64,000 bases of DNA, from positions 51,338,204-51,402,203 of the forward strand of contig CM055098.1 of assembly GCA_029204225.1 (NCBI GenBank), read 5' to 3'. This document shows positions 9,745 to 21,206 of the stretch, piece by piece. This stretch comes from Diphasiastrum complanatum. Its lineage: Eukaryota; Streptophyta; Lycopodiopsida; Lycopodiales; Lycopodiaceae. The notes under the pieces were generated by a model that saw only the letters and a program-made list of their open reading frames with translations, made no database searches and had not been told where the DNA came from. The translations under genes and the position numbers were made by a program. The first letter of the stretch is position 1, and each line of letters starts with the position of its first letter.

Positions 9745-12290
9745 TTACTCTCACCCGCTCATCCATATCCAATTTCAGATCACTTTCCTTGATAATGTTC
9801 CACCCGCAATTGCCATTAAAGCTCCGAAAATTCAAAAGCAACAAAGATTTCTCGTTTGAATTTTTTGCAAAATTCTAGGGCGTGATCTTTCACAACTTTC
9901 CATCACCGAAAAGCTCAAAGTATCAGATATGTCTTGTAAAAGAGCTTTACGCATACTTTTTCTTTTATCTTGCACAAAAATTTAAAAGATATTGGGCTGC
10001 TAACAGAAACAGTTCTATAAAATATTATTACTTTTTCTCTTCTGATTCATTATTCAAATTTGCAGCAGCTGATAATATCAGAAGTTCTTCCAGTCTGAAG
10101 ATACGACGAGAACACGCAGGCGTTAGCCATGCAGAAGAAGCAGACGTCGAGAGAGAGAGAGAGAGAGAGAGAAACTCCAGTAGGACTAGTACAAGTGTCT
10201 AAACTGTGACATGCAGCAGTTCAGATGATGGTTAGGTTGGGTTTAGTGGTCCACAATCTGGCTACTAGTATATTATTAGGTGAAGTGCTCCGTGGTGCAA
10301 GAAAAACAAGGCATTCTTGAAAAAAAAGAACATTTCATGCCAAGCATAGAGATGCCTTACACTCAAGCATAACTTCACATGCTCTCAATTTCACACTTAC
10401 TCACATATGTGTGTGTATGTGTGTGTGTGTATATATGAGTGCTCTCACGTGTGTCTGCCTGCCTGCCTGCTTGTGCGTGTGTGAATCTCTTTCAACGGCG
10501 GAAGCCCAACACAAAATTTGGGCCAAGGTTTTTCTATTGCACGAGAACATTATGGCAGCTGATAGATTACACAAGCTTTCATACGGAAGGTTGAGTAAAA
10601 GGATAATTAATATTGTTAGGCAGATTTTGCTCGGCGAGGTTGCGCTAGGTTCTTATTAAATATCAAGGAATTGATTCTACATCCTCCAAACCATGAAGAA
10701 AATAGGTCCAAGGTTTTACCTATCATGATTGGTCCTTCATAGTTTGTATACCAATTTATTGTTGTCTCCTTTTGATGAGGTGTCCTAGAGACATCTTTTC
10801 TCTTTTAGGCTTTGCTTGTTTGGAAATCTCTTGTAATAAAGCATGTCTAAACTACAACACAAAAAGCAGAAAAAGTGAGGTTGTTGTAGGCATTACATCT
10901 AACAATTAAATTTTGGTAGACAAGATACCATCTTTGAGGCAAAATATAAAACAAAGAGTTCACACATCCACCCATTGCAAAGGCGATAAGTCCATTTGAT
11001 TTTTGTAATTCAGAAGACTCTTAGGTAGCAACTCAAATGGGTCGGGAGCATTGTAACAGTGGCTAAATCACAAATCCTTGAAATTGTTTTCAAAAGAATT
11101 AATGTCTCCTAGGGGCATGTGGATTAACATTTGACTAAACGTTGAAATTGGTTCCAAAGAGCCCTCCAATGTGGTGATGTTATCTTCTTTGAAAAGGTGA
11201 ATTATAGTTTTGTCGATGTCACAACACAATAAAAAAGGTTTTCAAATAATAAAAATTCATAGTTGTTTTCAGATTCGGTGCCATATTAGGAATTAGATAC
11301 AAACCTCTACTACTATATATAGGAACTTGACATTTCAAGAGTAGAATTTTGCAAGCTCAACAAGTCACGTTAATTAGGTGAAAACTATAGATTTGTGGCA
11401 TTTTCACTCTATTTGTATAGAAAAAATAGAACATAGGAAATATTCTTTAAGTCACTTTAGCATAATGCTTTTAAGAATTTTAAACTTGAATATGTATGTT
11501 AGTCCAACCAAAATAGAAGAATATTATTTTATAAACCATAATATCAAACAATCAGGACGCATAGTACTACAGAATGAGCATTAACATGAAATTCATTCCA
11601 CTCAAATAATAATCCAAGAAGTTGAGTTTATATATGTAAATAATGTTTATTAGTAGTACATATTCACTTGACACACCTTTGCATGGTGTATAATTGAACC
11701 ACAATAATAAATCTTCGTTCACTTGAATTGCTAAGTAGAATGCTTATAGATATTGCATGTCAAGACGACCCCTAAAATGTATTCGACTTCTTTCATCAGA
11801 TGATGAAACAAAGTTGCAAACAATCTTCATATGTTGAAAACCCCCTATGACAAATGGAAAATTGAACAAAACCCACACATCCTTGGATAATAGATAATAC
11901 ATGAGTGCATGTCCAAACACACAACTCATGAAACATGAATACCTATCAAGAAATATGAGTTATCCAATGCTACATTTTATCAGACAACTAAAGATGGAAG
12001 ACATACCAAAACATTTATGGCATTCGTTATTTTCAACTGCAAAAACTTAAGGTTTTTGTCGAGATAGATATTTAAAGTTTTGCTAAAATTCCATGCAATG
12101 GCATTTGTCATTCTTGGGTTTTTGGGTTTGTTAGATTCCATCTCTACTTACAATCGAGTCATTTCTCAATCGATAAATACTCTACCACCAAGAGTTTTAC
12201 CTATTTTATGCATATAACATTATTGATGAATCACAACGACTCATAGAATATGCAACTTACAAGAAAAATGTGAAATCTTTTGAAACGGGT
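9745..12290. other. Intergenic AT-rich DNA, no gene recognised
   Basis: Contains a short (GA)n run at about 10144-10172 and GT-rich low-complexity DNA at 10405-10490. Open stretches here are short, lack family motifs and have skewed composition, so none is called. From about 12295 the inverted-repeat element begins. Confidence 0.6.
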
Positions 12291-12817
12291 CAAAATCTTA
12301 AAAAAGAGGAACCGCATTAGAGATATATGGGCCCAAAGAGGGCCCTATAAGAAATGCCATGTAGGAGAAAGAAAAATAACTATAAAGTAATTATAATATC
12401 ATTTTCTATCTTCTTTACGCATCTGTCCGCACTACTTTCCATGTATATGAATGCACCTTAGTTTAGTCACATCAAACTTCACTGGTGCTTAACCATAGTT
12501 AAAATATAATTTTCAAAATGCAGAAATATTCCCTCTGAATAGTTGGGAACACTCAAAAATTTGAATTAGGAGTGACATTTCTGAAACAAAGCCTACGCTA
12601 TCTCTATCTCCAAGGTAAAAAAACAAGTGTTTAGCGCCATCTCTATCTCCAGCAGAGTCGTTAGCGCCATCTCCAGCTTTGTTATTGTCATTGTGTTGTT
12701 TGTTACTATACTACTGTACTGATGAAAAAGCTTTATCATCTTCATGTGGATCTGTCACTAGAATATGCTCCGCTCAGGACAAGAAATTCATAGCAACCCA
12801 AATTGTCAACTTCTGAT

Positions 12818-14198
12818 ATGGTCCGATACAGGGAGGAAAAGCTAAAGCATGTAGATTTATGGTCATCAGGAACATTGTATCCTATTGATCCATGTTCATT
12901 GCATCATCCAGATTTTCATTCGGTGAGTCAGTTAATAATCTATGTGTGTCATGGTAAAAATGGCCTTTTGGGTTACTGTGAGAATTTGATGCTCTATGGG
13001 AATGCACATTCAATGCAAAGAATACATTATTTGGAAGAGGAATCAAGGAAAATATCAAAGGAGTGCGAAGAGAAATCTACAAAGATGAAAACTTGTTTGA
13101 ATGAAAATGAGATGCTCAAGAAGGAGAGCCACAGGTTGAAATCTTCTTTGCATCATTATAGAACTAGTAATGATGAGATAAAAACTGCATTTCAATCCAT
13201 GCGTATCTCATATTTGTCTCTTGTTAAAGATATGGATGTGCTTAACAGAAAGGTCCGAAGCAACAAGAGGAAAAGATTGGTAAACAAGGATATATGTGAT
13301 CTATCATCTAGAGGAGGTCATAAAAAAAGACGAATCCTTGCATTCAAGTAAGTTATAGCTTATTTGGTATTGAATATTGCTTGAACTTTTTGATTCATTC
13401 ATAATCACTAAATTTGTTATTTATTCATTTCAACTTTCTGTTGATTTGCTTATTATATATTGCTGTGAATACTATGAGTGTCCTGATTTCTACTGACATT
13501 TTCATGAACATTATGTTTGGGGGTTGTTGAAGACCATTTGGCCGATGAGATTTCAATTGGAAACTCACTAGGCTCTATCTTGACTTCTAAATCAATGAAA
13601 TCAATGTTAATTAATAACAAAATGAAAAAGATTAAGGCTTCAATTACTGATAGCATTATGGATGAAGCTGGAAAAATATTAGACACTACATTGCTTTAGG
13701 GGGCATGTGACTTTTCTAGCATCAGTAGGGAAGCATATGCAATAATGTTTAAGAAATATTGATGTACAAATGATACAGAAACAACCAATGAATTTGTGGA
13801 TGCAGTTCAAAGTGCATGGGGTGTTGATCATATGGTAAGATTTTGATTTTACACTATGATAGACAAATATGTGCAATTAAATTAGATACTTTTGGTACTG
13901 ATTTAGATTATGTTTTTATGATATGCAGCACATATTACGACATCATTCAACATTCTTTGCAATAAATAGTAGAAGTCTTAGCATATGGTCATCACAAGGA
14001 ATGGAAAAATCTCATTAGCAAGCAAGAGCGACATTTCATAAAAGTACACAACATGGCGGGACTAGCACAAAAAACAGCTATATACTGCAACTTTTCCAAT
14101 GGTTTTACAGAAGAATCCAAATTCGTCATAATACAAAATCGTCGGATTATAAAAAATTTCAAAACGCATGCAAATTTATACAAGCCAATAGGCTATAG
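12818..14198 (+). pseudogene. Gene A of the A/B element, copy 1
   Basis: Exon 1 (ATG at 12818 to about 13348) encodes a polar protein with a Lys/Glu-rich probable coiled coil (EEESRKISKECEEKSTKMK) and a basic end (RKVRSNKRKRL). Exon 2 (about 13538-13834) carries ADEISIGNSLGSIL and EFVDAVQSAWG. A 94-bp GT-AG intron (13835-13928) precedes exon 3 with LRHHSTFF, LSIWSSQGMEKSH, QARATFHKSTQHGG and LQLFQWFYRRIQ. At least three in-frame stops occur, one at the expected W after EKSH, so it is dead. I do not recognise the family. The G-M-E-x-S-H block followed by T-x-H-G-G and FQWFYRR resembles the last catalytic-acid region of some DDE/KDZ transposases; this is a guess. Confidence 0.55.
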
Positions 14199-14251
14199 AC
14201 ACACAATAAAATTTTGTATATCAAATAAAAATATTTACAAAGTAAAATTCA

Positions 14252-14940
14252 TTAGTATCTAATCTGCTTCCAATATTTTCTCCAATGAAAGTTGCAACTT
14301 AGAATCATGCAACAATTTTCTTCTTTCGTATGGATCCAATAGCTCATAGAAAAATCATGCAACAATTTTCTTCTTTCGTATGGATCCAATAGCTCATAGT
14401 TTTCATGCTTACTCAGATCAACGTAAGCAGCATACAATGCAAAATGAGATGATATGAACATGGAATTCACTGATCCATATCCTAAAATTTTAATCGCAAT
14501 GGTTTTCTCTACAAAAATTGTTTTATGCACCTTATTGAGATTATGTCCTCCAAGAAATGAGACAATGCCTTGATTGCCATAATCATAGTTTCACTATGTT
14601 GATGAAACTTTGAATGGGCAACACTTATCTCATTATTCTTGAAAAACTTCAGATAGTGCCCCAGTGCATGCATGATCTCTTGAAAATTCTCCAGCAGAAG
14701 ATCTCTACCCTCCTCGACGAATTGCGAAATCATCAAGGAAAATTGTTTTCTGAAATGATAAAAAACAAAGTAAGCTCCAGTATAAAATCTGACATAACGA
14801 ATCTACTAGTATGTGATAAGATACAAAAACTTACGCATTTGGCTTTGTCTTCCCTGATTACTGTCTCTCCTCAGAAGGTAAACATCTTCTTTGTTGCGAA
14901 TTTCTTCCACAGCCATTTTCAAGCAATCTTTCTCTGAATA
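14252..14940 (-). pseudogene. Gene B of the A/B element, copy 1, 3' part
   Basis: Minus-strand segments IRNKEDVYLLRRDSNQG, an intron-like gap with a GTAAGT donor, then LGHYLKFFKNNEIS, MIMAIKALSHFLE and YVDLSKHENYELLDPYE. The last two match IMAIKTLSYFLEG and YIDLSKRRSIDFLDSYD of copy 2 at 54.5-54.8 kb, so selection once kept this protein. Frameshifts are present, and a 49-bp tandem duplication (14304-14352 and 14353-14401) disrupts the C-terminus. The N-terminal half is missing. Function is unknown. Confidence 0.5.
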
Positions 14941-15069
14941 AAAACTTATCACTATGTACATCGTCAATACCAGGGGTTCTGTTGGTGTGATGGCAAATCA
15001 ACATTTGAAGGCTGAATTTGTCAAGGATGGATGTCTAATGAAGGATTCGAAATTGATGTAAGATCTAGC

Positions 15070-15904
15070 ATTATATTGTCATGCACTGAAGACACAATAA
15101 TTGCTATAGCTTTGTCGTTTCTCAAACTTTATTCTTGAAGGTCTTTGCCAGGAGTAGTTATTGGCTTCTCCTCTATTGGTTCTACTCATCGCCATAGACC
15201 TCAGCCCTTCAATATGAGTGAAGTCTTTAATTTCTAGATCAAGTAGTTTGAACCTTTTGGATCCAAGATCATAGTGATCTTAGCCTGAATATTATTGATC
15301 GACGACATCTTCTATTTTCTGAATAACTCCAGATGCGGCTTGTTGATGGATGTATGAAGAATACTGAGAGGGGTGCGAAGATACCACTGTATCGACTTTG
15401 ACTCGCTCTGATACCACTGTATCAGTTTTAATTTCGTAAGTTCTGATACCACTGTATCAGCTTTAATCCTGTATGCTCTGATACCATTGTAGGAAAAATA
15501 GTAATTATTCTTTCACAGAGAACACGATGAAAGTTTGAATAAATTAAACTAATATCAGTGTCTTCAATCGGATCTATATCTAATCTATGTACTAATAGAA
15601 CGGTATTTGCTATGATTGAATATGCATGCAAAAATGATAATATGCATGCACGAGATCTAAGGTTTAAACAAGAAACATAATATTTCGGGACAAGATTTTG
15701 TTTGCAAATTTTTTGAGCTTCAACAAGAAAGCCACGAGCTTCTACAAGAATCTGTTTTGCAAATCTTTCGAGTTGGCGGAAAGATAAATTTTGCAAATCC
15801 TTTGAGAATCTTTCGAGTTCCTGTTCGTTCCTTTCTCATCCTTTGTCAAGTAAACTATGCACTTTGTTAGTAGAATTGAGATCTATCTGATCGGGTGTTC
15901 TACA
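15070..15904 (-). mobile_element. Copia 5' LTR, primer sites and gag start
   Basis: Read leftward: an LTR of about 417 bp (15904-15488) with inverted ends TGTAG/CTACA, primer-site complements at 15486 and below, then an ATG near 15310 opening a degenerate gag N-terminus (MSSINNIQAKITMILDPKG, later RNDKAIAIIVSSVHDNIML). Several stops occur. The element is cut off near 15000. It lies exactly between copy 1 gene B and copy 3 gene B, so it probably inserted at or caused that junction. Confidence 0.65.
15380..15486 (-). repeat. Tandem array of tRNA-iMet primer-site-like motifs
   Basis: GATACCA (minus strand TGGTATC) occurs four times, starting at 15380, 15410, 15445 and 15480, each but the last followed by CTGTATC. 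Spacing is 30, 35 and 35 bp. Only the last abuts the LTR end and has the full GCTCTGATACCA. A functional element needs one copy. Confidence 0.85.
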
Positions 15905-15907
15905 TAA

Positions 15908-16717
15908 ATGTCTAATTTTGATTCTAGTCTGTTATTGTTTTTGCATGAATTTGGTATCAGTGACAATATAGAGTATTTCAAGTCACTTTTTTTTTCTTTT
16001 CTTTTTATTCTTTCTTCTATTACAAAAGCTCATGGCGTGGAAGTTTTTTCTAAGATTTATCTCAATTTTAAGTCTCTGCTCAGTACCCCCTTGTTTAGAT
16101 CTCAAAATAAGGACATGATTCATTATTAAGACTTGGTGGCACTCGACAAGCATACTTATAAAGCTAAGCTTGACAGAATGTTCACCAAGTTGCATAATGA
16201 TTTCAAGTCTATAGATGATTGTCAAATACACAATAAAAAATGTAGATTTGTAGAGTTTCAGTCTACATTTGTTTTTTTTCTTTTGTTAAATATTTCTGAC
16301 AATTTGGATGCTGCCCCTTCTACTTCTGAAGCTGCTTCTTCCAATGGTACAAAATCTAACAAGTCCAAGCCTGCAGATATAGAAACTTTTTTTATTGAAA
16401 CAAGTGTTAGTTAAGATGATTTTACAGATTTTGATCCTGCTCAAAACAAGACATCATTTATAGGCCCTAGAACACCCACTACCCTTTCTCCTTTTGATAA
16501 ATCTCTAATCACATTGCCTACTTATAATGTAAATAATAATTTTTTTTTGACAATATCGGATATATCAGATCTTTTTTATTTCACTAAAGCTGAGACTCTT
16601 TGCATTTTGAACAAAGAGCGTGATGAATTTTCAGATATAATTGATTTTGATGCTAATGATCTTCTCCCTGGTGTTGACGATGTAAATAATGATGAGTTTT
16701 ATTGGTTAGACTACTAG
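15908..16717 (+). pseudogene. Gene B of the A/B element, N-terminal half, copy 3
   Basis: One frame is open from 15908 to the TAG at 16717 apart from two TAA codons (16127-16129 and 16412-16414). It is rich in Ser, Asp and Phe and includes ALDKHTYKAKLDRMFTKLH, FDPAQNKTSF, DKSLITLPTYN and DLFYFTKAETLCILNK followed by EFSDIIDFDANDLL. The second half matches minus-strand 55.05-55.6 kb (EPAQSRAL, DKSKTILNLYN, LREDEILSILSN, EFSDFIDLEGDDL), which identifies it as gene B. In this inverted copy gene B is on the plus strand, so A and B are again convergent. Its C-terminal part is absent. Confidence 0.55.
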
Positions 16718-16799
16718 ACTAGCCTATGGCTAGTTATAGCTAGTAATAAAGCACATCGTAAACAGTAACTAGGAAGTGTAACAATGAAGTTTATCATTG

Positions 16800-17101
16800 A
16801 TTTCTAACATTCTATAATCATATAGGATTTTTAAGATTAGACATGCAAAATATTGAATGTAAAATTCGTAATAATGTAGCCCCATATATGAAAATCTTGA
16901 AGTTTTAGCAGCACCCCCACATGTTTGACACATCATATCTTACATATAAGTTGCTCAAAATAAAGGTCTCAAAATTTTTAATCAGTAAATGTATATATGA
17001 AGAACACACATGTGAAAAGATTTGATGTGATTCATCATAGTTTATTAGATATGATTGAAATGCACACTTTTGTGCACATTTTGAAATGACTCCAGTGTTA
17101 A
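16800..17101 (+). repeat. TTAA-flanked dispersed repeat, inserted in gene A copy 3
   Basis: About 290 bp, closely similar to 23640-23940 in the same orientation, starting near TTCTATAATCATATAGG and ending GACTCCAGTG next to TTAA at 17098-17101. The inverted sister arm (copy 1, near 13600) has uninterrupted sequence with TTAA at the matching place and so acts as an empty site. The same terminal sequence interrupts the peroxidase pseudogene at a TTAA (21203-21206). Confidence 0.65.
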
Positions 17102-18345
17102 CTTTGATTTCATAGATTTAGACGCTAAAATAGAACCTAATGAGTTTCCAATGGAAATCTCATCAGCCAAATGGCAACAACCAATGTTGATCTGCATGGC
17201 AAATATAATGTTCATAAAAAAGTCAATAGAAATTAGGACACTCATAGTATTGACAACATCATAATAAACAAATAAATTGTGAGTAGAAATAAATAAATAA
17301 CAAAACTAGCGATTATGATTGAATCAAAAAGTTCAAAAAATAATAAACCAAATAAGCTATGACTTACTTGAATGCATGAATTCTTCTTTTACAATAACCT
17401 CCTCTAGATTATAGATCACATATATCTTTGGTTACCAGCCTTTAATTTCTCTTGTTGCTTTTTACCTTTCTGTTGAGCAAATCCATATCTTAACAAGAGA
17501 CAAATATGAGATATGCGTGCATTGAAATGCAATATTTATCTCATAACTGCTATCTGTAAGATGATGCAAAGAAGATTTTAAAATTTGAATCTCCTTCTTG
17601 GACATCTCATTTTCTTCCAAACAAGTTTTCAACGTTGTGGATTTTTCTTTGCACTCCTTTGATATTTTCCTTAATTCCCTTCCAAATAATGTATTCTTTG
17701 TATTAAATGTGCATTCCCATAGAGTTTTAAATTTTTTGTAGTAACCCAAAAGGCCATTTTTGCCATAACACATAAAGATTATTAATTGAGTCACTGAATG
17801 AGAATCAAGATGTTGCAATAAATATGGATCAATAGCATATAATATTCATGATGACCATAAATCTACATGCTTTAACTTTTTCTCACTGTATCGGGTCATA
17901 TCAGAAGTTGACCATTTGGATTTTTTTGAATTTTTTGTCCTAAGTGGAGCATATTATGGTGACACATCCACATGAAGATGATAAAGCTTAGGCATCAGTA
18001 CAGTAGTATAGTAGCAAACAACACAATGACAATAACAGAGCTAGAGATGACGCTAAACAATTATTCGACCCTGGAGATAGAGATGGCGGTAGCTTTATTT
18101 CTAAAATGTCACTCCTAATTCAAATTTTAGAGTGTTCCCAACTATTGGGAAGGAATATTAATTTAACTATGGTTAAGCACCAGTGACGTTTGATGTGACT
18201 AAAATGAGGTAGATTCATTTTCGTGGAAAATATTGCAAGAAGATACATAAAGAAGTTTAATTACTTTATTATTATTATTTTCTCCTACATGACATTTCTT
18301 ATCGGGCCCTCCTTGGTCCCATATTTTCTCTAATGTTAGATTAAA
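17102..18345 (-). repeat. Inverted copy of gene A 5' half (A/B element copy 3)
   Basis: Minus-strand homologue of 12295-13605, giving inverted arms of about 1.25 kb around 3.5 kb. It includes the upstream region, gene A exon 1 (VSQLIIYVCHGKNGLLGY in copy 1; VTQLIIFMCYGKNGLLGY here), and exon 2 start (CCHLADEISIGNSLGSIL) with a better preserved acceptor (TGCCATGCAG) than copy 1. Exon 1 is frameshifted. Gene A exon 3 and gene B 3' part are missing, so both 5' halves face each other across a short gap: an internally deleted derivative. Confidence 0.75.
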
Positions 18346-19100
18346 TTTCTTAAGTATTAACATTTTTTTAGATTAAATTTTTCTCTTGTTGATTTCAATG
18401 TTCGGCGAACGAAAACAATGTTTATTCGTAAGTACTAGAGTGATGAAATGCTCTCGAGTTGTTGGATGATCGTTGGGATACGAAACAAAATGAGCAAATT
18501 GAGTGCAGAGTATGTAAGTCATCAATAACATTTAGATATCACATAGGAAAACAAATGCTCACTTTGTTGCTGCATTATAGAAGATGGATAAAATGCAAAA
18601 ATGAGTGGAAGCATTGTATTAAATCATCAAGAGCAACCTCAAATAATAGTGAAAAGAAATGACAACATTCTTGCTATGATTGAGGTTGAGAAAGATTGGA
18701 GTCTCAATCACATCAGAACTAGACATGTTGCAATTCAATCTTCCTTAGCATTATCAATTTTGATTGAATGGTGTTAAGGTACATTATGCCATATGAAAAT
18801 TTTCATTTTTCTATTTCTTAGTGATTCAGTTTTACAAGATAGGTTACACATCATTAATTAGATGAAATTAAATAGTTTCTCATGTGCAGGTAAGAGCAAG
18901 ACATGAAAAACACATAAAATGCAAAGACATAGGAACATCCATCGAAATTGAAGATCCATGGAATTTGAACAACGTTATTTTCTATTATGTCGTATAATTT
19001 TTTGTATACATCATGTATGAAAATATATGAACGGCTCAACTTGAGTATCATTGTTCAAGTTGAGGGTGTTTCTGTCCTATGATCTCTATATCAATTTCTC
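18346..19100. other. Unassigned AT-rich DNA
   Basis: A short open stretch at 18459-18662 with a C-x2-C pair (ECRVCKSS) and later Cys/His residues could be a remnant of a BED-type transposase finger, but the spacing does not settle it. The rest shows nothing recognisable. Confidence 0.25.
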
Positions 19101-19103
19101 TAG

Positions 19104-20908
19104 ATGGAACAACCTCAAGGATTTATTAAACCAGGGAGAGAGCACATTGTTTAAAAGCTCAACAAAGCTATTTATGGATTGAAGCAAACACCCATTATAG
19201 GAATTCTAAATCCAAAAAAGACCCTTTGTAAAGATTCTTTTTATATTTTTCAAATTTTTCTTATACATGGACCAATCAAAATACTCAAATTTGAAATCTA
19301 CGTAACCATGAGAGAAGAAGAGCCAAGGAAGTTCTTGAGCTCGTCCACTCTGATGTTTGTGGACCGATGAAGATGGATTCGCTCTCATGTTCGAGGTACT
19401 TTCTGACGTTCATAGATGATTACAGTTGGATGACCACGATCTACTACCTGAAGAAGAAATCTGAGGTGTTTGATTCCTTCAAGAAGTTTGTGGCATTTGC
19501 AGAGCGACACACCCTGAAAAAGATACAGATCCTTAGATTTGACAATGGAGGTGAATACAAAAGAAAAGAATTCTCAAGATTCTGCGAGGAACAGGGGATA
19601 GAACACCAGTTCACTCCTGCATACACACCAGAATACAACGGTGTTGCAAAAAGAAGAAACAGAACGCTAGTCGAAAGAACCAGATGCATGATGGCACAGG
19701 CTCAATTACCAGGTCAATTTGGGCTGAGGCAATAGATGCAGCTGTACACTTGCAGAACAGATCAACAACGACAGCGCTGGATAACAAGACACCATACAAA
19801 ATGTGGATAGGTAGAAAGCCTAATATATCATACGTACGAGTGTTTGGATGTGCAACATATAAGCACATTCCAAAAAAGAAAAGAAACAAGCTCAATGGCA
19901 AATCAGAGCAAACGATCATGGTCAGCTACTTGAATGGAACACAAGTGTACAGGCTCTACGATCCAACCATGAAGAAGGTTGTTTCGAGCAGAGATGTGAA
20001 GTTCGATGAGTCCACATTCCCTGGACTGAAAGACAAAAGAGGCAATGAGGTCTTCACACTGCTGCCTATTCAGAGGGAGATCGAGGACAGACATCAAATC
20101 AAAATGCAGAGCCATAGACTCCAGAGTAGTAGGAAGCAAAAGATCAACCCCACGAACAAGAAACGTTTGAGTAGCGACGAAACGAACCTCGAAAGTCAAC
20201 GAGACAAAGAAAACTTCCAAACCGTTACTCTAACAATCTTTAGTGGAGCGAAGACACACAGTTCAAGTACTGCAACTTCACTGAAGAGCCAACAACGTAC
20301 CAAGAAGCTATCCAGAGTTCAGAGGGAGAATTCTGGAAGCAGGCAATGTCAGAGGAGATCGAGTCGATGAGGCGAAACGAGGCATGGACATTAGAGCCAT
20401 TGTCAGAAAACAGGAAAATAGTCGACTGCAAGTGGGTGTACAAGAAAAAGATAAAATTAGATGGCACCATTGGCCGCTACAAAGCAAGGCTTGTCGTGAA
20501 GGGCTACACGCAGAGATATGGTATTGATTATTTCGACACATATTCGTCGATGGTCAAGATGACAAGCATACGACTACTCCTTGCATACGCCACACAACAC
20601 AATCTGGAAATTCACCAGATTGATGTGAAAACAGCCTTTCTCCACGAAGATTTAGAGGAGAAAATCTTCATGAAGCAGCCTGAAGGTTTTGAAGACCCCG
20701 ACAATCGACAATATGTCTGTCGGTTGCAGAGATGCATCTACGGTCTAAAACATGCATCACGAGCTGGTATAAAAAGCTCGATGGTCTTCAGAAGTCTTTA
20801 GACTTCAATCCTACACAACCAAACTACAATGTCTACATTAAAACAGTAGGAAAGGATTTTGTGATACTGACTATCTTCGTGGATGATTCCCTAATGATAG
20901 GAAACTAA
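19104..20908 (+). pseudogene. Rearranged Copia integrase-RT remnant
   Basis: An RT scrap (MEQPQGFIKPG, KLNKAIYGLKQT, 19104-19200) lies upstream of the integrase, the wrong order. Then come HSDVCGPMKMD, FIDDYSWMTT, RFDNGGEY, NGVAKRRNRTL, a frame change near 19720, WAEAIDAAVHLQNRS, FGCATYKHIPK, and in a third frame RT with DCKWVYKKKIKLDG, IHQIDVKTAFLHEDLEEKI and IYGLKHAS. It stops near FVDDSLM (YVDD position) where a dispersed repeat begins at about 20909. At least three frameshifts; RNase H is absent. Confidence 0.85.
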
Positions 20909-21206
20909 AATTTGGAGTCCTATAGAGATATATCAAGTATGGAGTCCTATAGAGATATATACGTGCACCTAAAGCTGCCCATGTGAAGTGCTGAAAGTTG
21001 ATGTTTTTTGCGAGTAAATTGCCATCAATTGAAATTTTTTTTTTTAAGTCTTTTGATAACAGAGTCAAGTATAGTTTCACATAAAATTGAAAGATTAAAA
21101 TTTCAATCATTTAATGATATGTTATGTCTTGTCAAGTGACCAAGGATTTTATGCACATTTTTTTGCGCACATGCACAAAAGTGTCTGAAAACAACTCTAG
21201 TGTTAA
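20909..21206 (-). repeat. TTAA-flanked dispersed repeat fused to peroxidase pseudogene
   Basis: The reverse complement aligns with 23040-23340 (shared words such as CTTGGTCACTTGACA, TCTTTCAATTNTATGTGAAAC, CAATTGATGGCAAT, CACTTCACATGG). Its right end reads ACAACTCTAGTG then TTAA at 21203-21206, after which peroxidase exon 4 sequence starts. The left end abuts the Copia remnant. A short GGAGTCCTATAGAGATATA repeat occurs twice at its left edge (about 20917 and 20940). Confidence 0.65.

Larger units (their letters stand above)
12295..14940 (+). mobile_element. A/B element, copy 1 (unrecognised, two convergent genes)
   Basis: Defined by comparison within the window. Its left 1.3 kb is repeated in inverted orientation at 17102-18345, and its right part (genes A exon 3 and B) has a second homologue at 53.98-55.4 kb. 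Gene A runs rightward and gene B leftward; the stops are about 50 bp apart. A Copia LTR/gag piece replaces the expected 5' part of gene B beyond about 14950. Termini, terminal repeats and target duplications could not be fixed. A cut-and-paste DNA transposon is the favoured explanation, as an inference. Confidence 0.55.

Noticed and set aside
10405-10500. GT-rich open frame with Cys repeats (MCMCVCV...)
   Set aside because: Low-complexity translation of a GT/GC-rich tract.
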